Positions 1 to 6,608 are shown, counted from the first letter of the stretch. The stretch: 8,928 nt of DNA from G039029935 sp039029935 (GCA_039029935.1 JBCCFC010000523.1:1-8928), one strand, 5' to 3'. Made by a program: numbers and translations. The notes: generated by a model from the letters alone, not told the origin.

Positions 1-88
1 ATTTAGCCGTTCTCACCACCGTGAGTACCACTGGATTCGCCGCCATTTCGCCACTTGCTATCTCTGCAAAATTTTTTCCGTATTTCAT
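1..88 (-). CDS. Possible N-terminal fragment of an unidentified protein
   Basis: An ATG at 88-86 on the minus strand opens a frame of 29 codons that stays open to the left edge, beginning MKYGKNFAEIA. The product is not recognised. The direction matches the gene before it, and the 93-base gap from the PhyH stop would suit a downstream gene. Support is weak. The ribosome binding site is poor: an AGG lies about 13 bases upstream and the space between is A-rich. Two plus-strand frames over the same bases are also open, to stops at about 111 and 125. It could equally be non-coding. Sequence to the left would settle it. Confidence 0.3.
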   Translation of the reverse strand, partial: MKYGKNFAEIASGEMAANPVVLTVVRTAK

Positions 89-128
89 ACTTTTTTCGGC
101 CTACTGCGTGTAATAGAGAATGCCTAAC

Positions 129-160
129 TCCACAAATATGTGGGTAATTTATTTTGTGGA
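129..160. repeat. Inverted repeat / stem-loop after the PhyH gene
   Basis: TCCACAAA at 129-136 is the exact reverse complement of TTTGTGGA at 153-160, giving an 8-bp stem with a 16-base loop. An alternative 5-bp hairpin, CCACA (130-134) with TGTGG (139-143), competes for the left arm. The structure lies 22 bases past the PhyH stop codon on the minus strand. No T-run follows on either strand, so it is not a classical intrinsic terminator. It might protect the mRNA 3' end or be chance. Confidence 0.4.
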
Positions 161-181
161 ATGGCCTTAAATAATCGAAAT

Positions 182-1093
182 TTACGCCTCGCGCGTCGCC
201 TTGCGAATATACAGCCTTGTATTGGTTGGCTGCTCATACCCCTTCCATGCATATGGGTCAATACCCGCGACAGGGATGATGCGACGGTCATCAGCTCGTG
301 CAGCAGACTCCCCTGCGGATGTCTTTGTCCACGGCAACAGAGATTCGCTGCTCAGATAGTGGTTGACTAGCACACGCCGATAGCTGGAATGGGTCCGATT
401 TTTGAGTGATTGATGGAGAATGTAGCCGTTAAAGAAGACGACACTGCCTGCCTTGACCTCAACCGGAATTTGGGGTGATTCGTCAAATCCGAATGCCATA
501 TCATCATGGGTGTCAAACTCATCTGGGTTTTCATGCGTCTTGGTGGGATACAGATAGCCGCGTTGATGTGATTCAGGAATCACCCACATACAGCCATTCT
601 CAACATAGGCATCGTCAATGGCAATCCATGCACCGATTAGGGTGCGGTCACGTGTGGGAATGTAGTTTTCGTCTTGATGCCATGATTGCCCCTGATAGCC
701 GGGGGGCTTGATAAAGAGCATAGACTGCATACATTTGACATTGCCCGACCAGTGGGCGAGATGTGCCCCCGTAATCTGACTCAACACCCCGCTGATTTTG
801 GCGTGACGACAGTATTTTTCCATGACAGGACTGACATAGTGGGGTTGGTGGATTGCCAATATGTTGGACAACACCTCTTCATCGCTGAGGTCGGCAGGAA
901 CGGGCTGAATGGTTTCGTTGGGATACTCGCCGCGTGCCACTTTGATGATGTCCGCCTTGAGTTCGGCTAGCTCATCGATACTGACCAAATCAGGGACAGC
1001 CAAGTAGCCGTTGTTGACATAGAAGTCAATTTGCGCTTGGTCTACAATTTTGGGAACATCAATTCTGTTTTGGTGCTGTTGATTTGTGGTCAT
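182..1093 (-). CDS. Phytanoyl-CoA dioxygenase (PhyH) family Fe(II)/2-oxoglutarate oxygenase
   Basis: This 303-residue protein matches the PhyH family in length and motifs. The family are soluble non-haem iron enzymes that couple 2-oxoglutarate decarboxylation to hydroxylation of a substrate. The N-terminus has the typical opening QIDFYVNNGYLAVPDLVS (about 21-38). The iron triad is visible: His139 and Asp141 in SWHQDENY, and the distal His227 in YILHQSL. Arg239/Arg240, 12-13 residues on, are placed to bind the 2-oxoglutarate carboxylate. The double-stranded beta-helix region runs about 120-248, so the enzyme should be active. The substrate cannot be read off, because bacterial members act on very diverse small molecules. 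The start ATG has an AGAGGAAA ribosome binding site about 8-10 bases upstream. A 115-base gap separates it from the amidase stop, so it may have its own promoter or be a second cistron. Confidence 0.9.
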   Translation of the reverse strand: MTTNQQHQNRIDVPKIVDQAQIDFYVNNGYLAVPDLVSIDELAELKADIIKVARGEYPNETIQPVPADLSDEEVLSNILAIHQPHYVSPVMEKYCRHAKISGVLSQITGAHLAHWSGNVKCMQSMLFIKPPGYQGQSWHQDENYIPTRDRTLIGAWIAIDDAYVENGCMWVIPESHQRGYLYPTKTHENPDEFDTHDDMAFGFDESPQIPVEVKAGSVVFFNGYILHQSLKNRTHSSYRRVLVNHYLSSESLLPWTKTSAGESAARADDRRIIPVAGIDPYAWKGYEQPTNTRLYIRKATREA

Positions 1094-1163
1094 ACTATGA
1101 TTTCCTCTTTGGTAACATAATGGTTGTTATACTGGTTGCTGCTTCACAAGTTGGCAAACTATG

Positions 1164-1193
1164 TTACTATTTTGTTGTATCGCACGTTGTCAA
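1164..1193 (-). promoter_or_regulatory. Candidate promoter ahead of the PhyH gene
   Basis: On the minus strand a perfect TTGACA (complement of 1188-1193) stands 18 bases before a weak TAGTAA -10 candidate (complement of 1164-1169, 3 of 6 matches). The TTGACA sits in a short palindrome, GTTGACAAC. It lies between the amidase stop (1209) and the PhyH start (1093), leaving a leader of about 65 bases. The -35 match is good but the -10 is poor, so this is only a candidate. Confidence 0.25.
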
Positions 1194-1208
1194 CCTGTAT
1201 TATCGTTC

Positions 1209-2591
1209 TCATTTTGGTGATAAAATCGGCGGCGCACTTGGTGGAATTGGGCTCAGTTCCTCGCTAAAGGTCTTGTAAATAACAATGCGTTTTTGGAGCG
1301 GGTCATAGACTGTCCCAAGGGGAATACAGCGATCTGCCCAAGGGTCACTCAACGGGGCAAGATAGACATGGTTCCAGTGATCTGGGGCATAGGTCATCGC
1401 ATGATAGCGGCTGATATTTTGTCCAAACAATACATTTTCATAAGGCACAGTGGTGGATTGAAGCGCGCAGGCGTTGTTATTGGTGGTAAGCGTAATCTGA
1501 TATGCCCCAGTGCTTTGCCCATACAAACTGCTGGCAATCACACGATAGCGACCCGTATGAGGCAAAACCAACTTTTCAATGGTTGCCGCTACTGAATCGG
1601 ACGGATTCAGGTGTGTACCATTGGGTGCATAGACCGATAACGTAGCTTTTAGCCCAGAACGATGCCCGCTAAAGCTACGCATATCAATTGTGACGGTCTC
1701 CCCTTGAAGGCCATCAAAGTAATAGGAATCTTGATCGCTGGCGGGTGAAATGGTTCCAATCTGGCTTTGGGCAATGTCCAGTGTCCGTACATCGTCTGCA
1801 TCCAACTGCCCCAAATAGTCCAGAATCCCCTCAGCAATTCCTGCCGCGAGGATACCCCGCTGATTGAGCAACATATCCTCGTCTTCAGACCACAGCCCCA
1901 TTTCAATAATTGTCCCTGGGGTGGACTCGTCAATTCTACTCCATGCATAGTAGTCGGTCAAACTCTCTGTCACAGCGTGGATACGCGGCAGTTGAGTCAC
2001 ATCGCCATAACGATGCCAGAGGGCAATGGTAAGGCGGTCAGAAGGGTCATCATTCTCTTTGATGCCCGACATGAAGGTTCCATCAACACTTAAAATGGCA
2101 TTTTTGCCCTCTTTGCGCGCAAGCTGATAGCCAGAGATACCTGGCTCACAATAGTCATTGTGCAGCGAGATAAAGGCATCAGCCACCAGCCCGACAAGAT
2201 TGGTACGTCTGGCCTCAAGCACAGTCACCGTGTGTCCATAGGAACGCAGAATCTCCGCCGCTAACTGCGAAACAGCGACCGTGTTCTCCACTTCATAATA
2301 GACCTTCCCAATATCATAGCCATCTTCATCATGCTCATGACAGGACTCTGCCCCAAAAAAATTGACCTCGGCTTTGTGGTGTCCTGCTTCAATGGCAATG
2401 TGTTTTGGGTTGGGTGTGGATATTTGCGATGTACGCTCTGTGTAAGGGGGGATGGTGGCATGAGAAGGAATGGTGGATTGTTGGGTATCGTTGGGTGTGT
2501 AGCCATAAACGGATGTCATTGAAATCGCTATGACGAGACAAATGAGTACAGGCATCCGCAGGACAGAGTAAGTGGTTATGGATTGTTTCAT
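1209..2591 (-). CDS. Exported N-acetylmuramoyl-L-alanine amidase-like protein (Amidase_3) with PPC-like domain
   Basis: The product is 460 residues from the chosen start. Residues 1-30 form a signal peptide: MKQ, a hydrophobic core around 11-26, and likely cleavage after SVYG. Residues about 63-260 resemble zinc amidases that cut the MurNAc-L-Ala bond of peptidoglycan. Candidate zinc ligands are His71 (IEAGHH), Glu100 or Glu102 (YYEVEN) and His144 (ISLHND). The catalytic Glu would be Glu230 in GTIIEMGLWS, the counterpart of the family's LVE-G-F-S motif. The first motif is degenerate (EAGHH instead of DPGHGG), so the true substrate may differ. Residues about 270-369 look like a PPC beta-sandwich (DQDSYYFDGLQGETVTIDM, then HTGRYRV). 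The last 90 residues are unrecognised, with Cys375 and Cys422 and a proline-rich tail. A longer in-frame start exists at 2795, but it would precede the signal peptide with 68 unusual residues and overlap the divergent gene. Confidence 0.72.
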   Translation of the reverse strand: MKQSITTYSVLRMPVLICLVIAISMTSVYGYTPNDTQQSTIPSHATIPPYTERTSQISTPNPKHIAIEAGHHKAEVNFFGAESCHEHDEDGYDIGKVYYEVENTVAVSQLAAEILRSYGHTVTVLEARRTNLVGLVADAFISLHNDYCEPGISGYQLARKEGKNAILSVDGTFMSGIKENDDPSDRLTIALWHRYGDVTQLPRIHAVTESLTDYYAWSRIDESTPGTIIEMGLWSEDEDMLLNQRGILAAGIAEGILDYLGQLDADDVRTLDIAQSQIGTISPASDQDSYYFDGLQGETVTIDMRSFSGHRSGLKATLSVYAPNGTHLNPSDSVAATIEKLVLPHTGRYRVIASSLYGQSTGAYQITLTTNNNACALQSTTVPYENVLFGQNISRYHAMTYAPDHWNHVYLAPLSDPWADRCIPLGTVYDPLQKRIVIYKTFSEELSPIPPSAPPILSPK

Positions 2592-2595
2592 CCAG

Positions 2596-2602
2596 CCTCT
2601 CC
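2596..2602 (-). promoter_or_regulatory. Ribosome binding site that fixes the amidase start
   Basis: GGAGAGG on the minus strand ends 4 bases before the ATG at 2591-2589. That ATG opens directly onto a signal peptide. This supports the internal start over the upstream in-frame ATG at 2795. Confidence 0.7.
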
Positions 2603-2764
2603 ATTGTGAGATGCTCTCAAAACGAGCATCAGGTTGTGTTTGCCACAGAAACGCCTCATCGCGCCAAAGCGTTCCTACTCGCACAGAGACATCGTGTTTG
2701 GCTCGTCGCCAGATATGGGCTACACTGGGCGTGACGAGTATCAAGTTCTTCAAATAGTCACAAC

Positions 2765-2770
2765 AGGAGA
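2765..2770 (+). promoter_or_regulatory. Ribosome binding site for the GTG start of the dehydrogenase
   Basis: AGGAGA lies 9 bases before the GTG at 2780. An ATG ten codons later (2810) lacks such a site and would cut into the hydrophobic anchor, so the GTG is preferred. Confidence 0.65.
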
Positions 2771-2779
2771 AAGTATAGC

Positions 2780-3772
2780 GTGATTCATTCAGCAATTCAA
2801 ATAGTTGGTATGCTCACATGGCTGCTGATTCTGATAATCATTGTCACACGCATTTGGGCTGTGGTTGCCGGACGCAGCCGATTATCGCTATACAACCGCT
2901 GGGTAGTGGTCACAGGGTGCGATTCCGGTATTGGTAAGGGCGTTATGGAACGATTGATTGCAGATGAAGCCAATGTCATTGCACTCTGCTTTACGGAAGA
3001 AGGGACACAGGCAGCAATGGATAGTGGGGCAAAGTTGGCCCCATGTTTGGATATCACCGATGAGGACGCGCTACGCACGACTTGTACACAGGTCAACACA
3101 CTGTGTGATGGCAACCTATGGGGCATTGTCCACAACGCGGGTATCGTCCGTGCAGGGTTTATCGAGTTTCAACCGCTTGAGAATTATCGTGACATCATGG
3201 CAGTTAACTTTTTTGCCATCGTCAATCTGACCCAGCAGTTGATCCCCAGCCTCAAAGCCGCACAAGGACGTGTCGTCATTGTCAGCAGTGTGGACGGCAT
3301 TGTTAGTCTACCCGGCAACGCACCCTATGACGCCTCTAAATTTGCGGTTGAAGCCTATGCCGATGCCTTGCGCACTGAACTCTCTTTCTGGAACATGGAT
3401 GTCGCGGTTGTCAATCCTTCTACTATGCGAACTCCATTGGCGTTGGGTTTCTTTGACTCCACGACAAAAACGTGGGAGCAGATGAACGGCATTGACCCTG
3501 ACGGGGCATGGAAACAACACTGGTCACGCCAATGGCTGGACGCCTATGTTGACCGCAGTGGCTCCTTGCTCGAACAGATTGCACAGGACCCAGCCCATGC
3601 TGTCAAAGATATTGTTCATGCACTATCCGCCATGAAACCCAAATTCCGGTATCTTAGTGGTTCAGCGGCCAAGACCATGTTTTATGCATTGTGGATTATG
3701 CCCGAACGTTGGTCACATTGGTTTAAGAAAGGGATGATCAGCCCTCCGCCAGAGAATGCTGATATGCATTAG
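2780..3772 (+). CDS. Membrane-anchored short-chain dehydrogenase, retinol/17-beta-HSD-like
   Basis: This is a classical SDR of 330 residues that should oxidise or reduce an alcohol/carbonyl with NAD(P)(H). An N-terminal membrane anchor (about 7-30) precedes the Rossmann fold. Visible motifs are TGCDSGIG (45-52), which binds the nucleotide; Asp91 in CLDITD; HNAG (118-121); the catalytic Ser170 in VIVSS; and Tyr183/Lys187 in APYDASKF. All catalytic residues are present. The exact wording VTGCDSGIG, LCFTEEG and LWGIVHNAGI, plus the anchor and the long C-terminal part, recalls the animal retinol dehydrogenase / HSD17B6 group rather than FabG-type enzymes. A hydrophobic, lipid-like alcohol substrate (sterol, retinoid or isoprenoid) is therefore a reasonable inference. 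It is the only plus-strand gene. It is divergent from the amidase and convergent with plsC, overlapping it by 4 bases. Confidence 0.9.
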   Translation: MIHSAIQIVGMLTWLLILIIIVTRIWAVVAGRSRLSLYNRWVVVTGCDSGIGKGVMERLIADEANVIALCFTEEGTQAAMDSGAKLAPCLDITDEDALRTTCTQVNTLCDGNLWGIVHNAGIVRAGFIEFQPLENYRDIMAVNFFAIVNLTQQLIPSLKAAQGRVVIVSSVDGIVSLPGNAPYDASKFAVEAYADALRTELSFWNMDVAVVNPSTMRTPLALGFFDSTTKTWEQMNGIDPDGAWKQHWSRQWLDAYVDRSGSLLEQIAQDPAHAVKDIVHALSAMKPKFRYLSGSAAKTMFYALWIMPERWSHWFKKGMISPPPENADMH

Positions 3773-4545
3773 CGTAATTCCCCCCGTATCCGCGTATACG
3801 CTTCCTGCATCTGTGCCTGTGTCTGCTGTGCCAATGCCTCTTGATCCAACCCTTGGCTTAAGTCCAACTCACCCAACACGGTCAATTTGGCCTTGAGCCG
3901 TCCACCAAACGTTGCCAGCCGCCACGCCGCTTTGGGTATATTATCGTCTGCTTCATAATAGGCGGCAATCTCAAACGGTTCATAGGTCAACACACAGAGC
4001 AAGCACGGGAACTGCCCGTCAATCACGATATCAAAGGCTCCATAACGAAAGGGGAGCAGTTCATCTCCTGCCCCAACCCCTCCTTCTGGAAAAAGTACCA
4101 GTGGTGGATAGGGCTTGGTGCGTAGTTGTTCGGCGATTTCATCACGCACTTGGGTGCGAGAATCATCCTGATAGCGATTGACATAGATGGTATCAATGGC
4201 GTCACCAATCATGCCAATAAAGGGGATACGCTTGACCCCAATGGTACTCAGAAAGCGAACAGGTGTCGTTCCCAGCAGCATCATCGTATCCAAATAGGAC
4301 AGGTGATTGATAAAGACCAACCCCTGATGCGCATCTAGCGTGGCCTTGTCTTCGGGTGTGCAGATATAGTCAACGCCGAATATGGTGAACATAAACTGAC
4401 AGACCCTCCGCAGCACAAACATGGCCCAAGGGACACCGGATGACGTGCGCAATCGTAGCAGGGCGAGTAAGAGAATGACCAACGTTGCCATAAATAAGGT
4501 CAACGGGAAAATGATAACCCGCATGACCGCTAGAATTAGATTCAT
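3769..4545 (-). CDS. plsC: 1-acyl-sn-glycerol-3-phosphate acyltransferase-like (PlsC family)
   Basis: This 258-residue membrane protein belongs to the glycerolipid acyltransferase family, which transfers acyl groups from acyl-CoA or acyl-ACP to lysophosphatidate or related acceptors at the inner membrane. A hydrophobic helix spans about 4-30. The catalytic H-x4-D motif is HLSYLD (His81, Asp86). IYVNRYQDDSR (120-130) corresponds to the second block. FPEGGVGAGDELLPF (152-166) is the acceptor-binding FPEG motif, with Gly where many members have Thr-Arg. The length is typical. The ribosome binding site GAGAGG (complement of 4555-4560) starts on the last base of the preceding gene's stop codon, so translation is probably coupled. 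Its acceptor may be a specialised lipid rather than the housekeeping phospholipid precursor, because it sits among catabolic-type genes. That last point is inference. Confidence 0.87.
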   Translation of the reverse strand: MNLILAVMRVIIFPLTLFMATLVILLLALLRLRTSSGVPWAMFVLRRVCQFMFTIFGVDYICTPEDKATLDAHQGLVFINHLSYLDTMMLLGTTPVRFLSTIGVKRIPFIGMIGDAIDTIYVNRYQDDSRTQVRDEIAEQLRTKPYPPLVLFPEGGVGAGDELLPFRYGAFDIVIDGQFPCLLCVLTYEPFEIAAYYEADDNIPKAAWRLATFGGRLKAKLTVLGELDLSQGLDQEALAQQTQAQMQEAYTRIRGELR

Positions 4546-4559
4546 ACCGAATATCCTCT

Positions 4560-5486
4560 CTACACCTCTACATACGAATATGCACTCGCCCGCTCCTTCG
4601 CCACCGACTCATCATCAAAGCGGAAATAGCTGCGTGGTGGCAAAATCCCCCACGTATTCGACGAATAGGGATTGTCTGGATGGACCACTGGCTCATGATC
4701 TGGCTCTAAAATCTGCATATCACAACAAAGCTCGATGAAGTGCTTCTCCTCCCACATGCGCCAGTAGACGGCCAAGTTCTGTGCCATGCCATGTCGCAGT
4801 GGCCCCCATGTCACATAGCGGCCATGCTTGGCGATGTGGTCGAGGGCATTGCGGATTTCGTCCCAGTCAGTCAGGTCATAGGCGGTGTGGTGGAAGTGGT
4901 TTTCACCCTTTTCAAGGAAGGCGATGACATGGTGATAGGCGTTGATATGCATCCACACGGCCACATCTTCAATCCAGTCGGTGGTGCGGAAATCCAGCAC
5001 CTCGGTGTACCATTGGTGGATGGCCTTGACATCGCTGGTCAAGTAATTGAGATGCCCCAGTCGGCGTGGGTGATAGCCTTGCAACGTCGTCGTCGGAATC
5101 ATGATAGGCGGGCGCACATCCTCTGGCTTTTTGCGTTCGATCAACACGACGCGGTTGCCATCAGGGTCAGTCAACAACAACCCTGTGCCACGCAGCGGAA
5201 CTGCAATCTCTTCGCATTTCTCACCGCGTTCAGCAATGCGTTTGGCCGCATCGTCAATGCTCAATCCCGTTGCCAACTCATAGGCCACATAATCGAGATA
5301 GGGTTGCTGTCCATTGGCGGGCTTGAGGACCAAACAGTAATCCTCGTGCATACAGCGCATGATGGCGTGGTCATCATAGAGTTCACCATGCATTCCCAAT
5401 AAAATCTTATAGCGGTGGAATGCCTCTTGCAAGTCTTCAACCAGCATAGATGTATGATGCAGGTTAATACAAAATGTTGAATACAT
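4560..5486 (-). CDS. Two-domain VOC protein, probable extradiol (catechol 2,3-type) dioxygenase
   Basis: This 308-residue protein has two vicinal-oxygen-chelate modules. The N-terminal one is at about 7-117 (LHHTSMLVEDL to LTDPDGNRVVLIER) and the catalytic one at about 142-255. The facial triad of type I extradiol dioxygenases is visible: His145 (RRLGHLNYLT), His199 or His200 (HFHHTAYDL), and Glu252 (KHFIELCCDM). GPLRHGMAQN (229-237), with His232, then Tyr241, matches the second-shell catalytic His and Tyr of catechol 2,3-dioxygenases. An iron- or manganese-dependent ring-cleaving enzyme is thus likely, with unknown substrate. The N-terminal module has lost such ligands, as is normal. The C-terminal tail (SSNTWGILPPRSYFRF) resembles tails of biphenyl- or steroid-type enzymes. 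The start has an AAGGA 13 bases upstream, which is rather far. It lies 41 bases after the hydrolase stop and 14 before plsC, suggesting an operon. Confidence 0.84.
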   Translation of the reverse strand: MYSTFCINLHHTSMLVEDLQEAFHRYKILLGMHGELYDDHAIMRCMHEDYCLVLKPANGQQPYLDYVAYELATGLSIDDAAKRIAERGEKCEEIAVPLRGTGLLLTDPDGNRVVLIERKKPEDVRPPIMIPTTTLQGYHPRRLGHLNYLTSDVKAIHQWYTEVLDFRTTDWIEDVAVWMHINAYHHVIAFLEKGENHFHHTAYDLTDWDEIRNALDHIAKHGRYVTWGPLRHGMAQNLAVYWRMWEEKHFIELCCDMQILEPDHEPVVHPDNPYSSNTWGILPPRSYFRFDDESVAKERASAYSYVEV

Positions 5487-5527
5487 TTATTATCGTTTTT
5501 CCTTATCGTAAATACTTTCTCAACCGT

Positions 5528-6496
5528 CTATCCATGCAAAGCACGTCTCAGCGCATCCTTACACCCACTTAGAAATCGCTTCGAGCTATCTACATCCGGC
5601 GCAAAACTGTCCGATCCATGAAACGAACCTTGATAAATGTGCAGTTCTGTCGGGACACCCGCCTGTATCAAGCGCTGTGCATATTCGATATTTTCATCCA
5701 AAAATAGGTCCATCTCACCGACAGGGATGTAGGCCGGCGGTAGCCCGGATAGGTCCGTTGCACGTGTGGCCGCAGCATAGGGAGACGTATCGTCGCTGCC
5801 TGGCTCATGTCCCAGATAAGCCTGCCATCCCAGCAGATTACTCTCGCGGTTCCACACACGTGGGTCGGTAATCGCATGGCTGGATGGTGTGATACAGCGG
5901 TCATCAATCATGGGGTAAATAGGCAGTTGAAACGCGACATTGACCTCTCCTCGGTCCCGTGCAAGAAGTGCCAATCCCGCGGTTAGCCCACCACCTGCAC
6001 TCGCACCGCCAATGGCAATGCGTGACGCATCAACACCCAATGCCGCAGCGTTGTTTGCCAGCCACACCAATGCGGCATAGCAATCTTCAACGGGTGCAGG
6101 GAAAGGATGCTCTGGCGCAAGACGGTACTCGACAGAGACGACGACACAATTGATACTCACGGCCATTTCCGCCGCCTTTGCGTCATCCATATCCACATCC
6201 CCAAGCACATAGCCACCACCATGAATCCACAACAAAGCAGGTAGGTTTTCTGGACGCGCACTTGGCTCATAAATCCGTACCATCACCTCTGGTCCACTAC
6301 CCCGATCCGCTGATGGACCAGGCACATATTCTGTCCGGCTGCTGACCCCTTCGATGACAGGTGTGGGCATCATACTAAACATGGCCTTAACCTTGGCGCG
6401 TGTGCCGGGGATATCGTTTAAGTCAAGCAAATCTGCTGGGATCATTTCGAGAACAGGGCGCAATGCTGGATCAATTCGATCAATAAAATTCATCAT
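5528..6496 (-). CDS. Alpha/beta hydrolase of the hormone-sensitive lipase family (esterase)
   Basis: The product is 322 residues and belongs to the HSL (family IV) carboxylesterases, probably cytoplasmic, acting on short- or medium-chain esters. From the chosen start it shows the oxyanion-hole motif HGGG (92-95), YRLAPEHPFPAP (124-135), the nucleophile Ser166 in GGASAGG, Asp263 in GEMDLF and His293 in GSFHGSD, so the triad is complete. Cap residues about 1-45 precede the core, and there is no signal peptide. An in-frame ATG at 6577 would add 27 residues. I reject it because AAGGAG sits just before the ATG-ATG pair at 6496/6493; spacing is 4 or 7 bases, so the second ATG may be the one used. 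It is the first gene of the probable hydrolase-VOC-plsC unit. It is not the MhpC/BphD type of C-C hydrolase that usually follows ring cleavage. Confidence 0.9.
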   Translation of the reverse strand: MMNFIDRIDPALRPVLEMIPADLLDLNDIPGTRAKVKAMFSMMPTPVIEGVSSRTEYVPGPSADRGSGPEVMVRIYEPSARPENLPALLWIHGGGYVLGDVDMDDAKAAEMAVSINCVVVSVEYRLAPEHPFPAPVEDCYAALVWLANNAAALGVDASRIAIGGASAGGGLTAGLALLARDRGEVNVAFQLPIYPMIDDRCITPSSHAITDPRVWNRESNLLGWQAYLGHEPGSDDTSPYAAATRATDLSGLPPAYIPVGEMDLFLDENIEYAQRLIQAGVPTELHIYQGSFHGSDSFAPDVDSSKRFLSGCKDALRRALHG

Positions 6497-6500
6497 CTTT

Positions 6501-6506
6501 CTCCTT
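6501..6506 (-). promoter_or_regulatory. Ribosome binding site for the hydrolase
   Basis: AAGGAG on the minus strand ends 4 bases before the ATG at 6496 and 7 before the adjacent ATG at 6493. This decides the start over the upstream ATG at 6577. Confidence 0.7.
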
Positions 6507-6527
6507 TGTATTCGTTCTACAATTGAT

Positions 6528-6575
6528 AGCTTGTTAGCTTGCCAGCTTGTCAGGCTGAAATGCTGAAGTGCTGAC
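6528..6575. repeat. Degenerate octamer tandem repeat in the hydrolase leader
   Basis: Six 8-bp units lie exactly in register. The first three are AGCTTG followed by two variable bases, and the last three drift to AGGCTG, ATGCTG and GTGCTG. TG at unit positions 5-6 is kept in all six. The tract lies between the candidate promoter and the ribosome binding site of the hydrolase, so it would be in the 5' leader. A similar 8-bp tract sits upstream of tctB. Confidence 0.6.
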
Positions 6576-6579
6576 AAGC
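6545..6579. repeat. 9-bp stem-loop within the octamer tract
   Basis: GCTTGTCAG (6545-6553) is the exact reverse complement of CTGACAAGC (6571-6579), with a 17-base loop. In the hydrolase mRNA it would form a hairpin about 50 bases before the start codon. No T-run follows in the minus direction, so it is unlikely to be an intrinsic terminator for tctA. A regulatory or protein-binding role is possible but unproven. Confidence 0.5.
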
Positions 6580-6608
6580 CAAGAACAGCGACTAATTAAC
6601 GTACACAA

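Larger units (their letters stand above)
2592..2779. other. Divergent intergenic region between amidase and dehydrogenase genes
   Basis: These 188 bases separate the two divergent starts and should hold promoters for both. The amidase frame stays open through the whole stretch (to an ATG at 2795), which is why a longer protein can be read there. I found no convincing paired -35/-10 boxes and no strong inverted repeat. Confidence 0.5.

Noticed and set aside
12..25. Hairpin CTCAC/GTGAG at the left edge
   Set aside because: A 5-bp stem of this kind is expected by chance and has no context that supports a function.
1..127. Plus-strand gene ending at the left edge (stops near 113 and 127)
   Set aside because: Both plus frames are open, but neither shows a recognisable protein pattern and they conflict with each other. 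There is too little sequence to call either.
4740..5402. 220-residue plus-strand open frame
   Set aside because: It lies fully antisense to the VOC dioxygenase, whose motifs are clear. It has no recognisable domain and no supporting ribosome binding site, so it is a shadow frame.
6528..6575. CRISPR-like array
   Set aside because: Units are only 8 bases, contiguous, and have no spacers.
6497..6577. Upstream ATG start for the hydrolase, adding 27 residues
   Set aside because: The AAGGAG site lies directly before the internal ATG pair, and the extra residues overlap the octamer repeat tract rather than looking like conserved protein.
182..6577. A complete known aromatic or steroid degradation cluster
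   Set aside because: Only one ring-cleavage-type enzyme is present. The partner dehydrogenases, thiolases, CoA ligases and C-C hydrolases that define such clusters are absent from the window.
6545..6579. Intrinsic terminator for tctA
   Set aside because: The 9-bp stem has a long 17-base loop and no run of T follows it in the minus direction.
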